Below, in pieces: positions 26,930 through 38,608 of a stretch of DNA of 64,000 nt. The first letter of the stretch is position 1, and every line of letters begins with the position of its first letter. The notes under the pieces are model-generated. The model made no database searches. It was given only the letters and a program-made list of their open reading frames with translations, and was not told where the DNA came from. The DNA is taken from assembly GCF_022539315.1 (NCBI RefSeq), contig NC_066316.1:102976179-103040178 (forward strand). Direction: 5' to 3'. The stretch comes from Serinus canaria. Its lineage: Eukaryota > Chordata > Aves > Passeriformes > Fringillidae. Position numbers and translations under genes: made by a program.

Positions 26930-27055
26930 CAATCAATGAGCTAATAATGCTGGTGGTAATGATGAAGTCAAGTTATTATTACCCATTACATTTAATCATT
27001 GACAGCAAGTTAATTGGACCTAATTGGAGAAATCATCATAAATAACATGGAGCAG
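26930..27055. promoter_or_regulatory. Candidate homeodomain-motif-rich noncoding element
   Basis: Within about 125 bases there are repeated TAAT/ATTA cores (CTAATAATG, GTAATGATG, TTTAATCATTG, TTAATTGG, CTAATTGG), PBX/MEIS-like ATCAATGA and ATCATCATAAAT, and a CAGCTG E-box just downstream near 27054. The two TAATTGG copies are 9 bases apart (AGTTAATTGGACCTAATTGG). Such composition is typical of vertebrate developmental enhancers, but conservation cannot be judged from one sequence, and AT-rich DNA yields TAAT often. Confidence 0.3.
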
Positions 27056-29187
27056 CTGGCAGACGTTTGTTTTTCCACTTCCAAATCTATCTAACAGAGT
27101 TATAGATAAAGTCTGGATGAACCAATATAAAAGGGCAGAGAGTGTGTATATTCCCCCATAAAACCATAGCTCACATCAGCAAAGTTGCAAGTTTGACAGG
27201 CACAGAGAACTTTGACAAGGTTGGGCAGCTAAACAAAACTTTTTAGCTGTTACCCATGTCTGTCAGCTTTTTATACACTGGCCTCAATCCCATGCATGCA
27301 GCAGCATTGGAGGGTGATGGAGGCAACAGGGTGCAAATTAAAAAAGAAAGCAGGAAAGGGAAAATTGATCTGCTCAAACAGATGTGTTTAAAACACAAAC
27401 TTCTGCATGCGACCTTATCACTGGAGACTCTTTTTGGTGAGAAATAGGTCCTTCCTGGGTGTGACTGATCTTGTTCTAACACAGAGAGGTTAGAATAGCA
27501 ACCCAAACCCCTCATCCCTACCAAGTGTAAAGGGTGTCAGATGGAAATATTGGCATACAGATGTCCAAGTGATAGATCCCACCCAATTTGTGCACAAATT
27601 GAGCCAAAGAGAAATGTAAGAAATTTTAGAACTATAGAAGCTACCTGCCCACCACATCTGGCTTTCAGGTGAGAAGAGAGTCCTCTCTGCTTTTCCTTTT
27701 GCTAGTTTTGATCTAACAACACAGCCCATAAACTTGCATGACTTTTTTTCTGAAGACCATGGCATTCATTTTTGTTGTTATTATTGATTGTAAGGACAAA
27801 AATAAACACGCACAAAAAAAAGGATCTGACATCTTGAGATGTACCATGCCTTAATATTAACATATATGAGGAATGTATCATTTTGTTCCTGCTTAGTTCT
27901 ACCTTTGTGCATTTCAGATTTTCCTCCTGTCGAGTAACCATTTGCCTGCTATTTGATTTGAATGGAAAGTGTCTCACAGACTTTTTTATACTACATCAAA
28001 CTGCAAGGAAAGGAGAAATAGAACATGCAAGAGTGCACTCTGGGCTGATGGTATTATAAATCTAGAAATGTTATTCCTTTTCTTACATCAGTGTTTCCAC
28101 TCATGTCCACATGCTTCTAAGCTAGGAGAACACTTGACAGAAGTGCAATAATTATTGTCTCTCTCATGTACCTTTTGATCAGTGCACATATCATCCTCTC
28201 TGAAGAAATGAAGAATTTATGCTTAGCCTATTGGCTTTCCTCTAATGTTTCTACAGTGTGCAACCTCTAATCTCTTGCTTTAAAGCTGCTTTCCTCTTTT
28301 TAAAGTCTGACACAAATAAGTAAATTAGAACTACTAAATCCCAGAGGCTGTACCCTCATTGCAGCATGCAGAGCTCATACCCTGCAGACTGGGAACAGCA
28401 AACAGCATGGCATCAGCCCTGGCTTCTGATCTGCTTTCCTGGATTGCTAATCCATGCAGCAGGTGGTTTTGAGAAAAACTGCCTACAGTCAGAGCTTACT
28501 TCTAATTCCCTGCAGACAGAGGGTTTATATAATGGTTTAATATTCAACAACTAAACCACAGTTAGGAAGTGATGAATTCTGAAATCCATTGAACATAGCA
28601 GAATTTTTACTGACTCAGTCCAAGGTTATTTCATAAATTAAACCAAAGGTTTAAAATACCATAAAAATGGTATTCCAACCACCCACAAAATGCAATTTTA
28701 TGTGGTTTAGTTGATATACAATAAAAAGATTTTTAAATGCTCTGGTTTTAAGTTGTCCAATTTTCCTATAAAGGTTTCTAAATTGTTTGCCTCACTGCAC
28801 AATATTGTCATAATTTTGTTTCTTTTAATTTCTTCAGTTGAAATGTCCATTCAACATCACGCATTATATTTTGACCTTCAAGTCCAATCTAAACAGTAAT
28901 TCATTCATTCACCTGTACCCATATTTTCACAGGACAAAATTTTCCATAAAGTAAAAAGTTTCAGGAAAAATCTGAAGCTTGATCACAATTTAAATGTATG
29001 TAAAATTCTAGCTTTCCCATGCACATTGACATTACTTTAAGACTGTATTGTCAGCTATTGCAAGACTGTATTTATCTCTGGTATGACAGCAAAAAGAATC
29101 CTGTGCACAAAAATAGGAATAGAGGGAATAGAGAGAAACATTACCTTACTAAATTTCATCTCTGATTGTTTTCTGGTTTTTTTGGGG

Positions 29188-29205
29188 TTTTTTTTTTTTT
29201 TTTTT
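29188..29205. repeat. Poly(T) tract, 18 T
   Basis: Homopolymer inside a T/G-rich low-complexity patch (29165-29245). Confidence 0.85.
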
Positions 29206-30264
29206 GGTTGTTCTATTCTTTTTGCTTGTTTGTTTGGGTTTTTAAGCACAATTTATTTTAAAATGTGGAACTAACATGAAAATATTGATCTCTATCCGCA
29301 TAAAAGTTGAACATTTTGACATTTTGTGTGAACTAAGAATCTAGGCTACTGCAGAAATCAATGGGAAAAAATATGCTTTGAGAAGGTGATTTATTCTATT
29401 TCATTTGGGTTCTTCAAAACTTTCTGACATTTCATTAGAAATCAGCAGTGTGTTGAGTCGTATTTATGCTTGATACAAGGGATTTCTTTTTCTCTTCTTT
29501 TTTTGTCTTCTATTAAAACTTCCAAGGTGTGTGAAGTTACATGTCCCTTGGACACTGATTTTTCAACGTTTAAAATTCAAGGAATTTTGGTGTCTACATT
29601 AGAATTGGCAGTTAAAATTGTGTGATTTACCCACCCGTAGTTCTGAAAGCCAGTGAATTTCCAGGTCTAACAGAGAGTTAAAGATGATGCTGAAACTAGC
29701 AACTCTGGAAATATTGCATCCTAGAAGGAAGTCATTCCCCCTCCAGGGAAGCTGAGAGAGATAGGTAATAGGGGGATTCAACTTGTTGATATGCAAGTAA
29801 AATACACATATTTTTCAGTAAAATAAGTAATTATTCCAATTTATGATGTTCCTTGACTGAATTACTGAACTTAATCAAAATGTTTTAAAGACACTAATAT
29901 TGGGAAAACAATTTTTTTTTTGTCAAAACATAAACCAGAGAACTTGATCTCCAGCAAGACTGCTGTCTCCACCATCCATATATAATATTAAAAACATCTT
30001 GCTGACCAAAATTCACCAGCCTGTAGTGGTCCACCAAACAGAAATACTGTTACCTGAAACAGACTGTAAGAAGAGGGCTGAATGACACACCGCTACAATT
30101 TTCCTTTTGCTCTCTCAAAGCCTCCAGCTGCTGTAACTCAGTGTCGTCCAGCATGTCCAATGAAATTTGGTGGGCATTTAGGTGTTAAATGCAAATGTTG
30201 CACTCTGCTGCACTCTGCTTCAGTACTCATTTGAGAACCCAAATCTCACCAGACTGAACCTGGT

Positions 30265-30309
30265 GACCACTAACCAACATGAACCTCTGTTTCATGTTGG
30301 TTAGTGGTC
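30265..30309. repeat. Perfect hairpin, 19-bp arms, 7-nt loop
   Basis: GACCACTAACCAACATGAA (30265-30283) is the exact reverse complement of TTCATGTTGGTTAGTGGTC (30291-30309), separated by CCTCTGT. Nineteen uninterrupted base pairs around a 7-base loop are not expected by chance in 64 kb. It could form a stem-loop in RNA on either strand, or be the product of a recent template-switch event. No known small RNA was recognised. Confidence 0.95.
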
Positions 30310-30934
30310 CCTAAGGCCTTGTGGCTCCTCACTGAGAAGACACAAACACAAAGCAGCTGATGTGTAAAGCCTCAGCAGATAAACTGTGTCATAACCACGT
30401 TCCCTGAGCTGCATTGTGAGTGGGCAATAGCAGCAATCTGTGAAAATAAAAGCAGCTGAACCAAACACAGCAAGAAAGGCTGCCAAGTAGCTCAAAGTAG
30501 GGTCAGTTATGAAACACAGAAACTCGTGCACATAAGAAAGGCCAAGAAGCTGCTGTGCAGCAATAAACTTTGATCAGAACTTATTTAAAGTGATCCGAGA
30601 GTACAGAAAAATGTACTTTTATCAATTTTTCAGTCTTCTTAGACTTTTATTACTTTCAAAGTGGGAGGACTTGGGTTAAACTTGAGCAGGATTAGCTAAG
30701 GCAGAACTTTCAATAGTGTCTCAGCTACACTTGCAGACATTTATACTTTACCCTTTAAAGAGGAACGAGAAGTGGAAAGCTTTAATCACCTGCCAATTTA
30801 ATATTTTCATAAGAAAACCTAAAGTTCTGTTAATGGACAGATGGTTAAAGTGCTATTATTAGTTAATATTAAAGAAAGAAATCCAAAGACTGGAAGAGGC
30901 TTTGGAAGTAAAAGCAGCTGGGAATCCTAGACTA
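30310..30934. other. Unique DNA, no gene recognised
   Basis: A 76-codon minus-strand open frame (30301-30531) overlaps the hairpin and has a hydrophobic middle, but has no other support. Confidence 0.5.
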
Positions 30935-31165
30935 ATAGAAATCAGATACGGAAAAGATCTATTAAGTCATCCAATCAATGTGACAGTTAATATAAAATCA
31001 CTCCCAACAGCAGATTTGCTAGTGTTCTGTCCAGACTGGATTTAAATATCATAAGCAATCAGGTTTCTGACACTTCCCCACATTCCTGTGGACCATTCTG
31101 CCAGTAATTTTTTCCCCCTGATATTCTGCCTATATTTACCTTTTCACACTACTCAATGTATGTTA
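30935..31165 (-). mobile_element. Ancient CR1 3'-end relic
   Basis: In plus orientation the order is AATCAGATACGGAAAAGATC, then TTAAGTCATCCAATC, then CTGGATTTAAATATC, CACATTCCTGTGGACCATTC and CTGATATTCTGCCTATATTT. This matches the reverse complement of old CR1 3' ends (tail, 'GGGACC...GGTCATC', 'CCTGTTCCAC', 'CTGATATTCAGCCTAAATTT'). The copy is strongly diverged with no octamer tail left. It is much older than the CR1 at 19052. Confidence 0.62.
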
Positions 31166-33240
31166 ACATTCCTAAAGTAATTCCTTTCCTCTTTTTTATT
31201 GTCAATTATTTTTACAAGACATTCACTAGTTTTAATTAACCAACCTGATTTATACTTTCCATTTTAATGTTCTAAGAAGAAAAATTTTAAAATTACAGGA
31301 CTTAACCACTTCTCAGTTGTGGTTTACTGGATCAAAAACTCGGTGCAGCTTCTAAAGCATCACAGCTAATCTGGAATGGTTTGAAGCGGCTTCACCTGTG
31401 AAATGCTCGGGAAGTTATTTGCATTATGTACACATATTTTGCAAGTGAAAGAGTTTTTATATTTTACTGACATCAGCCAGGTCCCCTTCTTTACTCATAA
31501 GCTGATTTCCTTGCTTATGACCTTCTTTGATAATTTTGGAGTCATTCCTAAAGAGTTTAAGCTTTGTTACTGCTTCTTGCCATTTTTACATCAAGATATG
31601 ATCAATTATTCAGTCAGTTTTCCTGGGAGAACAAGAATTTGCTCACCTTCATTTGAGGAATCTTTAGGAAGCTTCCTTGGCCATTTCTTTCTCCCTTTTG
31701 TTCTCTTTCTCCCGTAGGAATCTTGTTTCATCTTCCTATAGGTCTGTTCTGGAGAAAGGTGCCAGTAGGAAGAATTTTCCCCTTGTGGAAAACTTGGGGA
31801 CTTTGATGGCCACAAGGACGCTTCATAGAGACCAAATTTCTGGATCACATCAATGTTTTGAAAAAGACAAAAAAGGTATGGGTTAAAAATTAGAACCCCA
31901 AAAAAATATGTTATTCCAAAGTGCTCAGTACACTGTTATTCTTACTCTTCACAGTACTGAAAAGCAGTGGATTTCTCTTGCAGGGCTGAAAGTGGTCCAT
32001 GCACCCTTTATGCTTCAGGCTTTGATGATAGGGATGCAAACAGTGGCACCACTTATGCCATGTCCAAGCCTTAAAAAGTAAGTAAGTTCTTGCAAGTGCA
32101 GAACACAAGCCTGATAAGGAAAGAGCTGGCTCAACATTTAGTAAGAAAAGACTGCTCAGTTTAACAGGGTGGGGGGAAAAACCATGACAAGATCAAGTGA
32201 CTTGAACACAATGTGAAGGTTGCTTTTAAAAAAATGAGGATAATTAGTCCTTAGATAAGGATAGTTAAATGTTAGGACAACTTACCTAAGGATGTGACAG
32301 GCTCTTTAAAACTGTAATCAAATTTGAGACAATTTCTAAAAATATAAATTAATCTTCTTTCTTAAAAAGAAGATATTGACCAGAGGCAATGGTAATTGGG
32401 TAATTACATGCTGAAGTTTGTTTTATATTGTGTTGTGATAATAGCCATGCCTCAGAGTTTATGTACTAATTTTATTGCAATGGAGGCTCATATTTTCTTC
32501 TGAATCTGCACTAAGTAGTCCTGCAAAAGAGTGAGAAAGAGGAAAAAAATCAAACAAACCCCACATTCCTTTTCACGCTAGTAATTAATCCAAGATTATT
32601 GGAGAGAGATATAAAATTCTTCTAACTTTTTCTCTAACAGGAAATATACAATTCTTCTAAATTTACCTATAACTCTAATTTTACCTTGATATTTAAACAG
32701 AAATTCCTGATTAATTAATGTAACTCCACCTGGTTATCTTGTGGCAGTTGTACAGCTTGATCTAATGAGCAGAGTTCTTGGCCTGTGGCAGATTACAATG
32801 TCAAATCAGCTGCCAGGTGCAAGATGCAGGAAAACTGGGTTCAAAACTCCATACATCTTAGGATACAACAGTATAATATTTCAGCAAAAATCAACACTAA
32901 CACTTTATAGAAGCCCCAGACTATGAAAAAATTTTCTCTGATTTAATACTGTATGTCACAATGTAACAAAAAAATTATTTCTTTGTATGCCAGGCTGGGA
33001 AAATGTACATTATATTTTTGAAAAATTGAATAGTGATCACTACACACAGAACAAATTTAACAAAATTACGTGGCTTCCAAAATAACCCAGGATCGTTTTA
33101 CAGACTTTTGAGACACCTTATTGGTACTTGACTGACTCCTAAGGTTTAGAAACACTGTTTTCAGTCTAAAAGGTGAGGCAGTATCAAGTTAATATGGTAT
33201 ATTTATTAGAAAAGACTGACTTCCTGATGCAGTCTCAAAT

Positions 33241-33286
33241 ATTAGTATTGAAATAGTGGTGTTATTAGTATTGAAATAGTGGTGTT
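33241..33286. repeat. Perfect 23-bp tandem duplication
   Basis: The 23-base unit, beginning ATTAGTATTGAAATAGTGGT and ending GTT, occurs twice with no mismatch. This indicates a recent slippage or end-joining duplication. Confidence 0.95.
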
Positions 33287-36200
33287 AACACAGTTTATTG
33301 ACCAGGAAAAAGTTTTGGTTAAGAAATGAATTGCAGAGTCAGGAAATCCAATTTCATTTCTTTCCTCTGGTACAGATTTTCTGTGTGGCTTTGACTGTTT
33401 AGGAATGTGTTCTTATATCAAAGCACATATTCAAACTGACTAATTTAGATGCTTTATAACATTAAATTGTAAATGTAGGGTATTTTTCTTAGGTATTTAA
33501 AAATCTCAGTGGAACCTGCCTTCAACACCTAAAAAAGAAATTTAGGTACCTAATTTTATTTGTGTGAAAGCCAGGCACCTTCTTTTAATGATCACCCTGC
33601 TTGGAGTAAATACCCAGAATATGTCTTGTAAAGTCCACTGATTGTGGTACTGGACTTCCAATATCATTGGAGAGAAATTCAACTACTAACAGTTCATTAG
33701 CACTCCTATCTGAGCTTTCTTTAAATCAATCCATTTTAGGGTGGTCTCCATTTCAGGCCACAGAAGTTTCTTCAGCATCAATTAATAAAATATACTCTAG
33801 TAAGGAAAGAGACGGATTTTGCAGTGGGCAGAACAAGAAAAATCTTGTGAAAGTGTGTATCAAAACCAATAGAAAAGTATTCAGTTTTGCTCCTTTTCTA
33901 CATAATAGAAGAAAGGCAAAACCATCCCAGTTGGTTTGACTGAGGCATAAATGGGTTGGAATTGTAAAGGAAAACTTTTTGAACCAGATGCCAGAGCTGT
34001 CCAAAATTATCCCCTAACAGACCCTCTCACTGTGAGCATTTTGTAGCAGATGTACTCTATAAACCACCAGGTATTTTTATTTCCTTTCCATCAGCACAAT
34101 TTGTGCTAGTCTATGCTTACTCTATGTCTAAAGAAATCACTTTAATTCACAGTTCAACAAAATTCCTATAAATTCTAAGCACACAGAGATAACATAATTA
34201 CAAAGCTTAGGATTTTTTGTGTGTAATTTTTCATGTTTCAAGTAGACAAGAAATAGCAAACAGAAGTTAATACCACAATTACAACTGTTAATATTTCATT
34301 TACATGTGAGTGACTCAACTTTTTGGGCTTGTCTGATCACATTTGATTTTAGATGTGAAAATCAGATCACAGAAGTAAAAAAAAAATCACTTGTCATCAG
34401 CATATACACATTCATTGAAATCTGCAAAACTACTCACTCACACTGGGTGGTGACAGACAATGACCTTTAGCTGTCTGAAATTCAGAAACCTTGTCCAACC
34501 TAGTTATTCAGGTTTACTATAGAGTTGGTGTAGAGTTAGGGAAGTTACCAAGATAAGATCAAGCCTATCTTTAAAAAATCCTCTAAGACAACTTCGAAGA
34601 TTTGACTTTCTCCTCCTGAATTGCTTTTGTTTCCACTGACTACAGGGAAATTATAGTCAAGACTGAGCCTAGATGGCTTAAGTCTGAGATTAGGTCAGAT
34701 GGATCCCACCTGGCTGATGGTTTAGTCTCTTAATTATCTTGCATTTAGGAAGTCAATTATCTTATTAGTTATAATCACAAAAGTATGATTAAAGCTTATA
34801 AAAGATGCGCATAAACAATGCATTGAACAGTACAAGTCCAGAGGGACCCTTGACTCTAGGTAACATTGTGATTGGAAAAAGGAATGCCTCTATATTATCT
34901 CCTGCTACAAGAGATATGTGTAATTCACGTTTCCTCTTTTCTGAGCACTGCAGCTTGTTAACACTAATGGCAGCAAACAAAATATTTCCATATAACAGAA
35001 GTAGACGGAAGTACCTACAAACTCTGATCTCATCCTTTGACATTTCCCAGATCACTGGTGCTGGGCTGGGTTATGGATGGGAGTTCTCTACAGCAGAACA
35101 ATTTAGGTTGGCTTGTTTTAGATGGTGCTTTGCAGACTGCACGTTTCCCTCGGACTCTCCATTCAGCAGGGAGTATAACAGGCCAGTTGCAACATGAAAA
35201 AAGTTGTGCCTGGCCATAAATCACATGTATTCCTCCTCATCAAATAAGATGCCTTGGACTGTGATAATTTCTCTTTTTTTGCCAATAAATTTTTCAGCTG
35301 ATTTATGGCACTTGCACTAAGTGTGTGATCTCCAAGAATCTGGAAAAGGAGCCGTGTGCTTTTGCCTTGAACTCACAAATGTCAGTCCTTGTGTTTTTGA
35401 GAGTGTGAGTGATTATTAATGTTGGTTTATGCTGGCTTTCTTAACAAAACTCACACTGTCTAAAATCACAACACAAATGTCTGTGTTTCCTAGTGTCTGA
35501 TTCCAGAACAGAGCTTTTTCACAAATTTTAGCAATGCCCAAATACCCCATCTTGCTCATTGGAAAGATGAGCGACATTTCTCTAGAAAAATCCACTTATC
35601 ACACAAAGTAACTTTTCTGCTTGATTCTCTTAAGTTATATCTTTAAAAATAAAACCCTTTGCATTCCAATGACTCTCTGTGGAGTCCTTGAATAATCATC
35701 ACCACCCTGAGAATCAGTCCCTGCCTTTCACAGACTGCACTTAAAGCTGTGAATCTCCAGGCACTTGCACGTTTCGTGCACCAGCCACTTTCTGAATACA
35801 CTGGAATGTGCAGGGATTGGGACTTCACCAAACATGTGATCAATCCCTCTTTGTCTCACATTTTGCCATATATTGAAATCCTACTTATTTCTCCAATGTA
35901 CATAAGCAAGCACAAAAAGAAGTGAAGAGTTTAAATTCCTTTAATCTATATCTTTTACCATATACAAAGTCTAAAATATTGTGAACTTTATTAATTGATA
36001 TGTGAAGATTTAAGTTGATCATCACCATAATTGTGTTTTCACTGGCACCAGTATTTCAGAGCCTCACAAGTAATATAAAGTTATTCTCCAGAAACTTCAA
36101 AAAGGACTGGCCCACCCCATTTATTGCTGTAGTTCAACTCAACATTGATTTTGCAATGTTTCTGCTGTAAGTGCTTTCGCTAAGGTGTTGAAGGAAACTA

Positions 36201-37059
36201 TGAACCTTATCACATGCTGAGATCTTTCTGGGTGTCTGTACACCACCGTTGACCCTGGGCAGAAATGTTACACATTTATAATGAGTCTCAAGAAGTCTTT
36301 CTGCTGCTTAGAATCACAAATTGAAAATTGACTGTTAATTCATCTGGGTGCATTCTATTGTTTATTGCTATTGTTTGTAAATCTGTTCACTTCCTGTAAA
36401 GACAAATACAAAGGCAGTCCAGTCCAGAGAAATCTTTTCCCTAAGATATGGTTAAAGAAAGAAGGTACTTAGAACTGCTCAACAAACATCTCATGCAACC
36501 AGCTACCTCTGCTCACTTTCTTCTCCTCACTGAGACCCTCAAGAGATAGGCACCAAAACTATATGCCTAAGCTGGGGTCTACCCACAGGTCTGAAAAAAA
36601 TGCAGTGGAAGGTCTTATATCTATTACATGTATTTTTTTTGCTTCTTAGTTTGGGTTTTGGTTGCATTTTTTTCTCCTTCTTCTCCTGTTTTTATTATTT
36701 TCTTTCTTTTTTATGGCCTTTGAATAAAGATTTGAATCAAGAGAGAATTGAGGCCACATGTTGGGATATCATTCACATGCCTTCCCACGATGTTCTGCAT
36801 TACTGCTATCATTTTCTTTTGGCATTATTTCCGCACAATGATAACAAAAATTCTATGTCACCAGAATTATTCTGGAAGTGTGATATTTACTGTTATCTTG
36901 GCCTTGCTCGAGCACAGAATTTTATTTGCTAAGAAACATGTGTGATATTTTTGAAGGGAAAATAATTGGTCACTGAACAGCCTTAGAAGGTTGCAAGCAT
37001 GAGTAGATGAGATATGTTCTGCCGTTGGAATCAGCAAATTTTGTTATTTCATTGGAGTA

Positions 37060-37240
37060 TAATTTTACTCATTAGCAATTATGCATGCACTAGACTAAGA
37101 TTGCTTATAAATCTTCTCAGTCTGGTCATTTGGTTTATTTTACTGTCATTTTGTTAACTGAGCTTAAGTCCTAGATTTGAAGTTCTTCTTAATTAATTGA
37201 TGACAAGAAAAGTTTTCTTCATCTTAATTAATAGAAATTA
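37060..37240. promoter_or_regulatory. Candidate POU/homeodomain-motif-rich segment
   Basis: ATTAGCAATTATGCATGCA at 37071-37089 holds an ATTA core and a POU-type ATTATGCAT site. TTAATTAATTGA (37189-37200) and CTTAATTAATAG (37223-37234) are paired palindromic homeodomain sites about 30 bases apart. The density suggests a regulatory element, but in AT-rich DNA some of this is expected by chance. Confidence 0.25.
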
Positions 37241-38186
37241 TCATAAAAGTGAGTGTTCAAAAATCTTTTTGTTTTTCTGGCTTCTTGATGTTAAAAATCA
37301 GTATATTAAGATACTGGTGTCAGAGAAAAGCAGGAATTAAAAAATTCAAGCTTATTTAATTATCATAGCTTTTTAATGGCAAATTAGTTCGGAAAATCAA
37401 CATGTGATTTTTCCTCAGATTAATGCAGTTTTAAGTGACAGAAAAAAAAGAAATAAAGTATGTTTATGTTACTAACACAGAGTAACGTAGCTTCACTGAA
37501 TGGCATCAATATCTACTGAGATTCAAGCACATGCTCAGGTTAGGTTGAGAAGATCTTTAAAATTAAAAGAAGGGCTGAAATTGTTACCTATCTGATTTTT
37601 TTTTGGTTTTTATTCTAGAGCTATCTTGAATGTTATGAAGGACCAGAGAAATTGAAATTAAAATTCTCATTATACTTTAAAAACTCATGTTAATGTATTT
37701 TTCCCTGGCTGATGGGTGTTTCAGGTTAACAGGAACACTGGAAAACACTGAAACAGAGAAGGGAGAATGGCAACTGAAAACAGGAAGGATTTAGAGATGT
37801 ACAGGAAATAACTAAACCCAAAAAACAAGCAAATGGGAGCATTCCACAAAACTATCACATAGAAGATTAACAAACATAAATACACATTTTTCTTTCTACA
37901 GAGCAAAATTGCAGTGTTCATCTTCACAATAAATTTTGGATGTCAAAAGCATAGAACAGCTAAAAAATGTGTTACAGAAATATCTGAGTGTCCAGAGACA
38001 GGTTTTACAATGGACCTAACGGACCTAAAGCAAATTATTTCAGGACATCATGAGATGTTCTGGTTTTGAGATGTTGGGAATATACAGCTGCAGCTTCTTT
38101 GAGCATCTGCTCCTGATGCTCCATCTCAGGCAAAATACTGCACAAGAGGAAAGCTGTTTTGCAAATCATTCTACCTAAGACTCCTA

Positions 38187-38608
38187 GAGTCATAGAAGGC
38201 TTGAAAAGATCTCTAAGATCATTAAATCCAAACAGCACTACTGTCATGGTCATCATTAAACCATGACTTCAAGTTCCCCATCCACATTTTTGTAACACTT
38301 CTATCCCTAGATAGGGATGGTGACTCCACAACTTTCCTTGGCAGTTGGTTCCAATGGTTGACAACTCTTTCCAAGAAGAAATTTTCCTTACTATCCAATC
38401 TACAGCTCCCTCCTCCTCTCACTTGCTCCTTGGCAGAAGAGAGCAACCACCACCTCACCACAATCTGCTTTCAGGGAGTTGAGGAAGGCAATAAGGTCTT
38501 CCCTGAGTCTCCTTTTCTCCAGACTAAACAACCCTAGTTCCCTCAGCCTCTCCTCATCAGACTTTTGCTCCAGACCATTCTGCATCTTCATTGACCTGCT
38601 TTGGAGAT
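38187..38608 (-). mobile_element. CR1 LINE, 5'-truncated, older avian type
   Basis: Read on the minus strand, this contains the end of CR1 ORF2 and the 3' UTR. A minus-strand frame within 38400-38591 reads '...EERLRELGLFSLEKRRLRED', which is the characteristic CR1 ORF2 C-terminal motif. The 3' UTR end is seen in plus orientation as GAGTCATAGAAGGCTTGAAA, AAGATCATTAAATCCAAAC and GGGATGGTGACTCCAC. The frame is broken and the 5' part is missing, so the element is inactive. The 3' octamer tail is reduced to AGAGTCATAGAA. Confidence 0.92.

Larger units (their letters stand above)
25376..30264. other. Unique AT-rich DNA, no gene recognised
   Basis: This contains the motif-dense segment at 26930-27055 and a poly(T) run at 29188-29205, both listed separately. 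Open frames here are under 95 codons and unsupported. Confidence 0.55.
31166..38186. other. Unique AT-rich DNA, no gene recognised
   Basis: Seven kilobases without a recognisable transposon or exon. It contains a tandem duplication at 33241-33286, a pyrimidine-rich stretch near 36620-36720 and a motif-rich segment at 37060-37240. The 130-codon open frame at 34805-35197 has no domain. An octamer-like ATTTGCAT lies at 31417-31424, near a CACCTG E-box at 31393-31398. Confidence 0.55.

Noticed and set aside
32830..32860. tRNA-like string GGGTTCAAAACTCC
   Set aside because: No complementary T-stem, anticodon arm or acceptor stem can be built around it.
34805..35197. 130-codon open frame, plus strand
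   Set aside because: No domain or codon structure, and shadow frames are open on the opposite strand.
38400..38591. 63-codon minus-strand frame with a clear protein motif
   Set aside because: It is the C-terminal part of CR1 ORF2 inside the truncated retrotransposon, not a host gene.
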